Positions 1 through 5,354 are shown, counted from the stretch's first letter. The stretch: DNA of 5,729 bases from JAAYFJ01 sp964344295 (GCA_964344295.1 CAYFMR010000026.1:1-5729); one strand, 5' to 3'. The notes: generated by a model from the letters alone, not told the origin. Made by a program: numbers and translations.

Positions 1-42
1 ACTATGCCGAATTTTTCAGGAATTATAAATCCCTATCTGACC

Positions 43-66
43 GCCCCTAAGGGGGCTCTTTTTATT
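43..66 (+). terminator. Rightward intrinsic terminator of an off-window gene
   Basis: A GCCCC / GGGGC stem (43-47 with 52-56) closes a TAAG loop and is followed on the plus strand by TCTTTTTATT. The T-tract lies only on the plus-strand side; the minus-strand exit (GGTCAGATAGGG) is not T-rich. It therefore best fits the end of a plus-strand gene lying left of the window and converging on the SLH gene. It might also stop minus-strand transcripts weakly. The stem is short (5 bp, all G-C). Confidence 0.55.
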
Positions 67-78
67 CAGCGCACGATT

Positions 79-1257
79 TCATCGCATAGCGTCAATGATG
101 GCTTCTCTAGCTGCATTGATTTCTGCACGAGAGTAGTTAGCACAGTAGTTGTAGTAGCCGTAGTAGCCGCTCCAACCATATTCATTAGACCAAATGCGCC
201 ATAGTTCATCATAGGTATAGGGAGAGTTGCGATTTGCTCGGACAAATGCATCCCAGTCGTTACTCCAAGTCAGACCGCTCCAGCCCCACCAGCCCCAATA
301 GCCATTGTAGTCGTCATAACGATCCCAAATGTCTCGCAGTTGGCGATCACTAAAGCCTTTGTTGCGGTTAAAGTACACAAAGTCATCTCGATTGCTACTC
401 CAAGTGAGGTTATTGTACCAGGGGTAGTAGTCACCGGTGCGGTAAACATTGTCTAAAATCTTTTGACCGGCATCGATGGCGCTGTTCAAAGCAGCGCTGC
501 GGTTATAATAAGGTGTTTCTTCGGCCAAGTCCAGCGTGGCTCGCAGTTTTGCCAATTCTTCTTCCGGATAGTCACAAGCCCAACCCCAAGCGTTGTCGTA
601 CCACCAGCGGTCGCGGTAGACGGGCTCGTCTACATAGCGGCTGGCATAGCGGGTGCCAGGATTGCCCATTTCATCCACACAGTTTTTAATGAGAATGGCG
701 CCTTGAACACGAGTCAGCTGGTTGGTGGGTTTAAAGCTGCCATCGGGGTAGCCTGCTACGACACCTTTTTTCACCAATGCGCCAATGGCACCAGTTCTCG
801 TCATGCTCTTTAGGTCGGAAAAAACAGTGGCCGGGTGAGCGTCTTCTTCCAAACCGTAAACGTAGGCCAAAATACGGCAGGCTTCTTCTCGAGTCACCTT
901 TGCCATCGGTTTGTGAATGTAGGGATCATCTTCCAAATAGCCAAAGGCAATGCCCTTAGCCACTTCGTCATAGTACCAATCTCCGGGGTTGACATCGGCG
1001 AATTGGACCTTGTCCACTTTTCGTTCCGATCCGGTGAGTTGGTTGACCATGCGATAAAATTCGGCCTTGGTCAAGGTCTCATTTGGTTTAAAGGAGCCAT
1101 CGGGGTAGCCTTCCAGGTAGCCTTTGTTCGTTGCCCAGTCCACATATGGGGTGAACCAGCGACCTTGGGTGTCCTTATAGGCCATCGCCGGCATCACAGA
1201 GGTCATCGCCATGATCAGCGCTAATCCCCAAAGCATCCAGGTGTGTTTGCGTTTCAT
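79..1257 (-). CDS. Secreted SLH-domain protein with aromatic-rich repeated C-terminal half
   Basis: A 392-residue surface protein. The N-terminus is a signal peptide: basic MKRKH, a hydrophobic core, and an AMA cleavage motif after residue 26. Three SLH domains follow at about 27-80, 86-138 and 146-200. Their signature motifs are degenerate versions of TRAE (TKAE 63-66, TREE 122-125, TRVQ 182-185), and GYPDGSFKP occurs in domains 1 and 3. In the family, three SLH domains dock non-covalently on pyruvylated secondary cell-wall polysaccharide, so the protein should sit on the cell surface. Residues 202-373 are very rich in Trp (16) and Tyr (23). They hold two ungapped 37-residue repeats (284-320 and 329-365). 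Helical segments at 231-272 and 375-392 look FIVAR-like (inference). Start: ATG 1257 with GAGGAGG at 1264-1270. The C-terminal role is unknown; wall, glycan or adhesion binding is plausible. Confidence 0.93.
   Translation of the reverse strand: MKRKHTWMLWGLALIMAMTSVMPAMAYKDTQGRWFTPYVDWATNKGYLEGYPDGSFKPNETLTKAEFYRMVNQLTGSERKVDKVQFADVNPGDWYYDEVAKGIAFGYLEDDPYIHKPMAKVTREEACRILAYVYGLEEDAHPATVFSDLKSMTRTGAIGALVKKGVVAGYPDGSFKPTNQLTRVQGAILIKNCVDEMGNPGTRYASRYVDEPVYRDRWWYDNAWGWACDYPEEELAKLRATLDLAEETPYYNRSAALNSAIDAGQKILDNVYRTGDYYPWYNNLTWSSNRDDFVYFNRNKGFSDRQLRDIWDRYDDYNGYWGWWGWSGLTWSNDWDAFVRANRNSPYTYDELWRIWSNEYGWSGYYGYYNYCANYSRAEINAAREAIIDAMR
163..408 (-). repeat. Two tandem 37-residue aromatic repeats within the SLH protein
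   Basis: Repeat 1 (residues 284-320, bases 298-408) and repeat 2 (residues 329-365, bases 163-273) align without gaps and share 15 of 37 residues. The shared pattern is LTWS-x3-D-x-FV-x2-NRN-x7-L-x2-IW, with a shared GY at the end. The linker between them is WGWWGWSG. At DNA level the two copies have diverged apart from short blocks such as ACTTGGAGT, so the duplication is old and probably kept by selection. Confidence 0.8.
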
Positions 1258-1299
1258 ACTTAACCTCCTCGTCTTGTTCTGATTCTATTACGTGGTTTT

Positions 1300-1305
1300 A
1301 TTATA
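1300..1305 (-). promoter_or_regulatory. -10 box of the SLH gene promoter
   Basis: Read on the minus strand, a perfect TATAAT lies 42 bases before the ATG at 1257, in an A/T-rich stretch (CGGTATAATAAAACC). No good -35 hexamer sits 16-18 bases upstream; GTGACA at 1332-1327 would leave a 21-base spacer. The position nevertheless fits a private promoter, which agrees with a surface protein transcribed separately from the genes before it. Confidence 0.55.
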
Positions 1306-1337
1306 CCGTATCTTTGAGGTTCTTGGTGTCACTTTGA

Positions 1338-1356
1338 TCAAAAACCTTCAGGTTTG
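1338..1356 (-). terminator. Possible weak terminator after the acyltransferase gene
   Basis: On the minus strand, AAACC-TGAA-GGTTT (1355-1351 with 1346-1342) is followed by TT and GATC. The stem is only 5 bp and A/T-rich, and part of the T-run is inside the stem, so termination would be weak. It lies about 65 bases past the acyltransferase stop and just before the SLH promoter, which is the right place. Confidence 0.3.
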
Positions 1357-1418
1357 CCAAATCTTATCCTTTGCCATCCAAGAAAGATTTCGAACGTATC
1401 TTATCACTTAGCCTCGTC

Positions 1419-2321
1419 TTAACCTTCCTGGGCCATGTGCAAACACGCCGCCACCGCCAGGGACAAAGCCTTCAGCTCTGCACTGTCCGAACGGGAACTC
1501 AAGAGCACCGGCACCTTGGCACCCAACACGATACCAGCCCAGCGGGCATCGTTAAACAGGATCCAGGACTTGCCTAAGGCGTTGCCGGCATCCAAGGTGG
1601 GCACGAGGACGATGTCGGCATCACCGGAAATGCGGCTGTCAATGTGCTTAAACGCCGCTGCCTGGGGATCCATGAGCACGTCAAAGGCGATGGGCCCCTC
1701 CACAATGGCATTGCCGAAGCGGCCCTTCTCGGCCTCTTCCACCAAATAGGCCGCATCCATGGTGGATTGAATCTTCGGACTCACCGTCTCATTGGCGGAG
1801 AGTACCCCCACCTTCGGCGTGGTAATGCCGAGAGCTTTTGTCAAGGTTAAAGCATTTTCCAAGATTTTCGCCTTACCTTCTCCATCTGGTGCCGGATTAA
1901 TGCCACTGTCCGTGACAATTAAGAGTTTGTGGTAAAAGGGTAACTCATACACCGCCGCCACCGAGATCAGGGGCTTGTTCCGTATCCCCCTCTCCTTATT
2001 CAAAATGGCTTTCATGTATATTGAGGTATTTAATTGCCCCTTCATCAAAAGATCTGCTTCGCCTAGACGACAGGCTTCTACTGCTTTGTCCGCCGCTTCT
2101 TGGTCGGAGGCAGCGTCAATCACCGGTGCCGTTTCCAATACGGTTCCACGAACCAGCGGAATGATGTCCTCTTTTTTTCCCACTAAAATAGGGCTGACAT
2201 AACCCTGTTCCGTGGCCAAGGACACGGCTTCCAGTACGTGCTCATCCGCTGCTTGCGCCACGGCCACACGCGGTTTTCGCTGTCCTTCAATATGGTTTAA
2301 CAATGCGTCAAAATTCTTCAT
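1419..2321 (-). CDS. ptb: Phosphate acetyl/butyryltransferase family protein (PTA/PTB)
   Basis: A 300-residue enzyme of the phosphate acyltransferase family, which exchanges CoA for phosphate on acyl-CoA. Butyryl-CoA to butyryl phosphate is the likely reaction; acetyl or branched substrates cannot be excluded. Family motifs are LLMKGQLN (91-98), IVTDSGINPAPD (135-146), SANETVSP (175-182), VEGPIAFD (207-214), GDADIVLVP-x4-GN (233-247) and AGIVLGAKVPV-x4-SRSDS (262-280). The length matches stand-alone Ptb (about 300) rather than long Pta forms. The frame is open to 2384, but ATG 2321 is preferred. It has GGAAAGGAA just upstream, and the 21 residues before it look unlike protein of this family. 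The usual partner, butyrate kinase, is not next to it: the DJ-1 gene precedes it by 90 bases and the SLH gene follows. Confidence 0.88.
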   Translation of the reverse strand: MKNFDALLNHIEGQRKPRVAVAQAADEHVLEAVSLATEQGYVSPILVGKKEDIIPLVRGTVLETAPVIDAASDQEAADKAVEACRLGEADLLMKGQLNTSIYMKAILNKERGIRNKPLISVAAVYELPFYHKLLIVTDSGINPAPDGEGKAKILENALTLTKALGITTPKVGVLSANETVSPKIQSTMDAAYLVEEAEKGRFGNAIVEGPIAFDVLMDPQAAAFKHIDSRISGDADIVLVPTLDAGNALGKSWILFNDARWAGIVLGAKVPVLLSSRSDSAELKALSLAVAACLHMAQEG

Positions 2322-2335
2322 GCATTCCTTTCCTT
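2322..2335 (-). promoter_or_regulatory. Ribosome binding site fixing the acyltransferase start
   Basis: Minus-strand sequence AGAAAGGAAAGGAATGC directly precedes ATG 2321, giving AAAGGAA about five bases before the start. The alternative upstream ATG at 2384 is preceded by TAGGGTTTTTGAGAC, which has no comparable purine motif. This supports the shorter, 300-residue product. Confidence 0.7.
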
Positions 2336-2382
2336 TCTCTCCCCATGCGCAGAAGTCATGCGTCCCTTCGTCTCCGTGTCTC

Positions 2383-2399
2383 AAAAACCCTACAGAGGG
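2383..2399 (-). terminator. Possible weak terminator or attenuator between DJ-1 and acyltransferase genes
   Basis: On the minus strand, CCCT-CTGT-AGGG (2399-2388) is followed by TTTTTGAG. The stem is only 4 bp, so it may lower rather than stop transcription. It starts 12 bases past the DJ-1 stop. I saw no clear promoter in the 90-base gap, so co-transcription of the two genes remains more likely. Confidence 0.25.
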
Positions 2400-2411
2400 A
2401 AAACACGCTCC

Positions 2412-2975
2412 TTACAGCGGCCAGAGAATGTCTTCTGCCACGGCATCTCGTTTCCCGTTTCCTAGGAGACAGGCAATGAGGGCCAGTGCAAAGGCCACTG
2501 CTGTTGCCGGTCCTCTCGAAGTGACGACATGCCCATCGACCACTACCGGAGCTTCTAAGTATTCAGCAAACTCCCAGGTTTCTTTCAACCCGGGGTAGCT
2601 CGTGCCTTGACGATGTTTCATGATGCCGGATTTTTCCAAGACCAAGGGGGCTGCGCAGATGGCCCCGATGAGTTTTTTCCGCTTATCCATCTCGCGAATA
2701 AGCGCGATGACTTCTTCCGAATCCCGCAAATGATAGGCTCCCGGCAAACCTCCAGGCAAGACGACAGCATCGATGGATTCGGCGGAAATCTCTTTTAAGT
2801 GGCCGTCTGGGACAACTTGAACGCCAAAGGATCCACTGACTGTTTCTGTATCTTCCAAGGCGATCAGTAAGGGCTCTATATCTGTGCGGTGCATGATATC
2901 AAAGATCGTGATCGCTTCCAATTCTTCAAATCCCTCTGCGATTAAAATCGCCACTTTTTTCTTTTCTTTGGCCAT
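2412..2975 (-). CDS. DJ-1/PfpI (class I glutamine amidotransferase-like) family protein
   Basis: A 187-residue single-domain protein of the DJ-1/ThiJ/PfpI superfamily. The N-terminal strand is followed by AEGFEELE (13-20); by alignment to DJ-1, Glu20 matches the conserved Glu that contacts the reactive cysteine. PGGLPGA spans 74-80. The nucleophile elbow GAICAAP (104-110) carries Cys107. SYPGLKE follows (126-132), then the late motif VVTSRGPATAVAFALAL (150-166). Length and motif order match the DJ-1 branch more closely than PfpI proteases. Family members are reported to act in oxidative and carbonyl stress, and the exact activity is disputed, so none is assigned here. Start: ATG 2975 with AAAGGAG at 2985-2990. 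It lies 66 bases after rubrerythrin, behind that gene's terminator, and 90 bases before the acyltransferase. Confidence 0.92.
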   Translation of the reverse strand: MAKEKKKVAILIAEGFEELEAITIFDIMHRTDIEPLLIALEDTETVSGSFGVQVVPDGHLKEISAESIDAVVLPGGLPGAYHLRDSEEVIALIREMDKRKKLIGAICAAPLVLEKSGIMKHRQGTSYPGLKETWEFAEYLEAPVVVDGHVVTSRGPATAVAFALALIACLLGNGKRDAVAEDILWPL

Positions 2976-3011
2976 AGCCGTCGCTCCTTTCGTCTCTATT
3001 GTGACTCGGGT

Positions 3012-3039
3012 AAAAAAGAAAGGGCTGTAACAGCCCTTT
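3012..3039 (-). terminator. Strong intrinsic terminator of the rubrerythrin gene
   Basis: On the minus strand AAAGGGCTG-TTA-CAGCCCTTT forms a perfect 9-bp stem (3039-3031 with 3027-3019) followed by CTTTTTT. It begins two bases after the rubrerythrin stop codon. The plus-strand side lacks a T-run, so it acts in the rubrerythrin direction. It leaves only 36 bases before the DJ-1 start. Confidence 0.9.
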
Positions 3040-3041
3040 GA

Positions 3042-3623
3042 TTAATACGTTTCCTTAAATAGCTCAAACCAAGATTGGGGATGAGCACAAGCAGGACATT
3101 TTTCCGGTGCTTCTTTGCCCTCATGAATGTAACCACAGTTATTACATTTCCACAAAACAACCTCGTCTCGTTTAAAGACGCGATCTTTTTCGATGTTTTC
3201 TAATAATTTGCGGAAGCGGTTTTCGTGGGCTTCTTCCACTTCGGCAATTTCCGTAAAGACCTCGGCAATTTCATCAAAGCCTTCTTCTTTGGCAATTTTG
3301 GCAAATTCCGGGTACATCTTAGTGGCTTCTTCGTGCTCTCCTTCTGCGGAGGCCTTGAGGTTCGCCTTGGTGTCCGCCATGTTGACGGGGTAGTCCCAAT
3401 TCGGATTAATCGCTTCGCCTTGTAAATCGGCGGCTAAAAATTTATAGAATCGCTTAGCGTGTTCGTCTTCGTTGCGGGCTGTTTCTTCAAAGATCATTTG
3501 CATTTGCACATAGCCATCTTTTTTCGCTTGTTTCGCGTGGTATTTATAGCGCATGCTGGCTTGACATTCTCCCGCAAAAGCGGTCATCAAATTTTTGGCT
3601 GTTTTCGTTCCTTTTAAACTCAT
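3042..3623 (-). CDS. rbr: Rubrerythrin
   Basis: A 193-residue non-haem iron protein that reduces hydrogen peroxide in the cytoplasm of anaerobes, taking electrons from rubredoxin or NAD(P)H-linked reductases. The N-terminal four-helix ferritin-like domain (about 1-145) carries the di-iron ligands: Glu19 (AGECQAS), Glu52 and His55 (E-x2-H), Glu96 and Glu99, and Glu130 with His133 (E-x2-H). A C-terminal rubredoxin-like domain (about 157-193) binds one iron through Cys160, Cys163, Cys176 and Cys179 in a C-x2-C-x12-C-x2-C pattern. Length and domain order are those of classical rubrerythrin. Start: ATG 3623 with GAGGAGG at 3632-3638. The leader holds a perfect inverted repeat (3652-3676), and the gene ends in its own terminator, so it is probably expressed mainly as a single-gene message. 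Confidence 0.97.
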   Translation of the reverse strand: MSLKGTKTAKNLMTAFAGECQASMRYKYHAKQAKKDGYVQMQMIFEETARNEDEHAKRFYKFLAADLQGEAINPNWDYPVNMADTKANLKASAEGEHEEATKMYPEFAKIAKEEGFDEIAEVFTEIAEVEEAHENRFRKLLENIEKDRVFKRDEVVLWKCNNCGYIHEGKEAPEKCPACAHPQSWFELFKETY

Positions 3624-3651
3624 GTTTCTTTCCTCCTCTTTCCTACTCTAC

Positions 3652-3676
3652 TGACCTCTTCATCGATAAGAGGTCA
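3652..3676. promoter_or_regulatory. 9-bp perfect inverted repeat in the rubrerythrin leader
   Basis: TGACCTCTT (3652-3660) and AAGAGGTCA (3668-3676) are exact inverted copies around a 7-base spacer, itself containing ATCGAT. No T-run follows on either strand, so it is not a terminator. It starts 28 bases upstream of the rubrerythrin ATG. It could be an operator for a dimeric repressor or an mRNA-protecting hairpin. It does not match the PerR or Fur box consensus as I know them. Confidence 0.6.
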
Positions 3677-3690
3677 TCGTATTCGTATTA

Positions 3691-3696
3691 GTTATA
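3691..3696 (-). promoter_or_regulatory. Candidate -10 box for rubrerythrin
   Basis: On the minus strand TATAAC (3696-3691), in the context GGGTATAACTAATACG, lies about 68 bases before the ATG. A transcript started about seven bases on would contain the whole 3652-3676 inverted repeat. The -35 region at the usual spacing (around 3714-3719, GAGTAA) is poor, so the call is tentative. Confidence 0.35.
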
Positions 3697-3769
3697 CCCA
3701 TTTACCCCTGGTCTTACTCTAAAGCTCAAACATTAGTCCTCGCTAACCTATTTGCTCAATCCCTAGTTG

Positions 3770-3798
3770 TTGACTCGGAATTCATCCTGGGGTATAAT
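3770..3798 (+). promoter_or_regulatory. Near-consensus promoter for the cysteine synthase operon
   Basis: TTGACT (3770-3775) and TATAAT (3793-3798) are separated by exactly 17 bases, only one mismatch from the ideal sigma-A type promoter. Transcription should begin near 3805, giving a leader of about 80 bases before the ATG at 3887. It reads away from rubrerythrin, making 3624-3868 a divergent control region. Confidence 0.85.
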
Positions 3799-3807
3799 CA
3801 CCGTGAT
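3797..3807. promoter_or_regulatory. Candidate operator dyad over the transcription start
   Basis: ATCAC-C-GTGAT is a perfect 11-base dyad that overlaps the last bases of the -10 box and the predicted start. The left arm with its flank (TAATCACC, 3795-3802) recurs as an exact 8-mer at 3828-3835. This is a suitable place for a repressor, but the dyad is short and I cannot name a regulator. Confidence 0.35.
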
Positions 3808-3839
3808 GAGGGGCGAGTCCTTTGCCTTAATCACCATTC

Positions 3840-3867
3840 GATTCGCATGAAACGATTCGCATGAAAC
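3840..3867 (+). repeat. Perfect 14-bp tandem repeat in the leader, with chained mini-ORFs
   Basis: GATTCGCATGAAAC occurs twice head to tail (3840-3853 and 3854-3867), ending eight bases before the AAGGAGG ribosome binding site; a partial copy (ATTCG, 3836-3840) precedes it. Each unit carries an ATG. The first opens MKRFA-stop (3847-3864) and the second MKL-stop (3861-3872). The stop of the first and start of the second overlap as ATGA, and the second overlaps the in-frame ATG at 3869 in the same way. No ribosome binding motif precedes the first ATG, so translation is uncertain. Confidence 0.75.
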
Positions 3868-3875
3868 TATGAACC

Positions 3876-3886
3876 AAGGAGGAACT
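3876..3886 (+). promoter_or_regulatory. Ribosome binding site fixing the cysteine synthase start
   Basis: AAGGAGG at 3876-3882 lies four bases before ATG 3887. The in-frame ATG at 3869 would put this motif inside the coding region (residues QGG) and has no such motif of its own. This makes 3887 the preferred start. Confidence 0.85.
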
Positions 3887-4864
3887 ATGAAACCATATTA
3901 TGATTCGATTCTCGATACCATTGGAGAAACTCCCATGGTACGCTTACACCATATTGAAGAAATCTATCAACTGGAAGGAAAGCTCTTGGCGAAGCTGGAG
4001 TACTTTAACCCGGGAGCGTCCAAAAAAGACCGCATTGCCTACGAAATGATTCGTCAAGCGGAAGAGTCCGGCGAGCTAAAGCCGGGGCAAACGGTGGTCG
4101 AGCTGACCTCAGGGAATACCGGTACCGGCTTGGCCATTGTCTGCGCCGCCACCGGTCACCCCTTTGTGGCCTGCATGAGCGCAGGAAACTCCAAAGAGCG
4201 GGTACAGATGATGCGAGCTCTTGGCGCTAAGGTGGTCTTGGTGCCACAGCATGAGGGTGCCACCCCCGGCAAAGTCACTGGGGAAGACTTGCTCTTGACA
4301 GAAGAGCGCACCCAAGCTCTCGTCAAAGAATTAGGAGCGTTTCGCGCCAACCAATTCGCCTTGCCTTCTGCGGTAGACGCGCACCGCAAGACGACAGCCA
4401 AAGAGATTTGGGCCCAGACAGAGGGCACCGTCGACGCCTTTGTGGATTATGTGGGCACTGGTTCCGGCTATACCGGTACCATGTTGGGATTACGAGATGA
4501 AAACCCGGCGATTCGTGGCTATGTGGTAGAACCTGACACCGCTCCTTTCTATGGCAGTTTCCCGAAAAAAGACGGCGAACACCAAATCCAAGGGGGAGGT
4601 TACGGTCTGGAGCTGACCTTAATGGATGCTTCCCTGATTACCGATGTGGTGGAAGTCAACTCCACGGAAGCTCGTGACGCTGCCAGACTATTGGCCCAAA
4701 CCGAGGGCATCTTCGGCGGCTATTCTTCCGGCGCCAACGTAGCTGCCGCAGTGAAATTGATGCAGGATCGTGAAAAAGGCTCTGTCGTCGTCATTCCCAT
4801 TGGCGACAGCGGCTTAAAGTATCTGTCTACCGACCTCTTTGCCGATGACGATTCCCAAGCCTAA
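3887..4864 (+). CDS. Cysteine synthase family PLP-dependent enzyme
   Basis: A 325-residue fold-type-II PLP enzyme of the O-acetylserine sulfhydrylase / cystathionine beta-synthase family. It probably makes cysteine from an activated serine and sulfide. The PLP lysine is Lys47 in NPGASKKDR (41-49), the counterpart of NPS-x-S-V-K in CysK. The substrate loop TSGNTG is at 74-79. The phosphate-binding loop reads GTGSGYTG (190-197) where CysK has GTGGT-x-TG. EGIFGGYSSGA (273-283) and IGDSGLKYLST (305-315) match the late CysK motifs. No CBS-domain extension is present. The motif differences leave the exact substrate open (O-acetylserine, O-phosphoserine, serine or cysteine), so I give no symbol. It has its own strong promoter, and its last 20 bases overlap the glycosylase gene. 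Confidence 0.9.
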   Translation: MKPYYDSILDTIGETPMVRLHHIEEIYQLEGKLLAKLEYFNPGASKKDRIAYEMIRQAEESGELKPGQTVVELTSGNTGTGLAIVCAATGHPFVACMSAGNSKERVQMMRALGAKVVLVPQHEGATPGKVTGEDLLLTEERTQALVKELGAFRANQFALPSAVDAHRKTTAKEIWAQTEGTVDAFVDYVGTGSGYTGTMLGLRDENPAIRGYVVEPDTAPFYGSFPKKDGEHQIQGGGYGLELTLMDASLITDVVEVNSTEARDAARLLAQTEGIFGGYSSGANVAAAVKLMQDREKGSVVVIPIGDSGLKYLSTDLFADDDSQA

Positions 4865-5354
4865 CACACCGCCTGCATTGCACCATACCTTTGCTCCTGT
4901 CATTGACCAGGACTGCACGGTGCTGATTTTAGGTTCTTTCCCGTCGGTGGCCTCGCGGGACCAAGGTTTTTACTACGGCCACCCGCGGAATCGTTTTTGG
5001 CCCCTGATGGCCCAGCTACTAAAGGCTCCCATGCCAGAGACCATCGAGGCGAAAACCAGCCTGCTCTTGTCCCACGGCATCGCCCTTTACGATGCCTTAG
5101 CCGCCTGTCGGGTGCAAGGTTCTCTGGATGCGAACGTCAAAGACGAAGTGCCGGCCGATCTGCGGCCCCTTTTGACCGCCGCACCGATCCAAGCCATCTT
5201 TTGTAACGGCAAGAAATCTTATGAGGTGACCAAGGATCGCTATGACCTGCCCACCTTTTACCTGCCATCCACTTCTCCCGCCAATGCGGCGTGGAGCATG
5301 GAGCGACTGAAATCGCAATGGCAACAAATTTTACCGTACATAAAAACGCCATGA
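4845..5354 (+). CDS. DNA-deoxyinosine (hypoxanthine) glycosylase, uracil-DNA glycosylase superfamily
   Basis: A 169-residue protein of the uracil-DNA glycosylase superfamily, closest by motifs to the hypoxanthine-DNA glycosylase group (family 6). These remove deaminated adenine (hypoxanthine) from DNA and start base-excision repair. Motif 1 is LILGSFPS (27-34). It is followed by GFYYGHPRNRFW (41-52), where Asn49 is the likely catalytic-site residue. The late motif PSTSPANA (141-148) would contact the DNA. ATG 4845 is chosen: it is the only ATG upstream of the conserved core. A TTG at 4839 is possible, and the conserved core begins only near His14. No clear ribosome binding motif exists, so translation is probably coupled to the overlapping cysteine synthase gene (20 bases shared). 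The final codons and stop lie inside the terminator stem. Confidence 0.88.
   Translation: MTIPKPNTPPALHHTFAPVIDQDCTVLILGSFPSVASRDQGFYYGHPRNRFWPLMAQLLKAPMPETIEAKTSLLLSHGIALYDALAACRVQGSLDANVKDEVPADLRPLLTAAPIQAIFCNGKKSYEVTKDRYDLPTFYLPSTSPANAAWSMERLKSQWQQILPYIKTP

Noticed and set aside
463..813. Plus-strand open frame of 116 codons opposite the SLH gene (similarly 835-1224 and 2212-2598)
   Set aside because: These are antisense to well-supported genes, lack ribosome binding motifs and show no recognisable protein features.
1361..1406. Repeated ATCTTATC at 1361-1368 and about 1397-1404
   Set aside because: Only 8 bases, A/T-rich, and in a short intergenic gap; chance occurrence is likely.
2322..2384. 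N-terminal extension of the acyltransferase to an ATG at 2384
   Set aside because: The 21 extra residues precede the normal family start, there is no ribosome binding motif before 2384, and a good one lies just before ATG 2321.
3624..3868. PerR, Fur or Rex operator between the divergent genes
   Set aside because: The dyads present (TGACCTCTT/AAGAGGTCA and ATCAC/GTGAT) do not match the TTATAAT-n-ATTATAA or TTGTTAA-n4-TTAACAA consensus forms.
3869..3886. Earlier in-frame ATG for the cysteine synthase at 3869
   Set aside because: It would translate the AAGGAGG ribosome binding site itself and has none upstream; 3887 is correctly spaced.
3805..3886. T-box or S-box riboswitch controlling cysteine synthase
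   Set aside because: The leader is only about 80 bases, with no terminator/antiterminator pair, no T-box core sequence and no SAM-riboswitch-like multi-helix arrangement.
4156..4428. Minus-strand open frames inside the cysteine synthase gene and at 5097-5367
   Set aside because: They lie opposite clear conserved enzymes, have low-complexity composition, and no promoter or ribosome binding motif.
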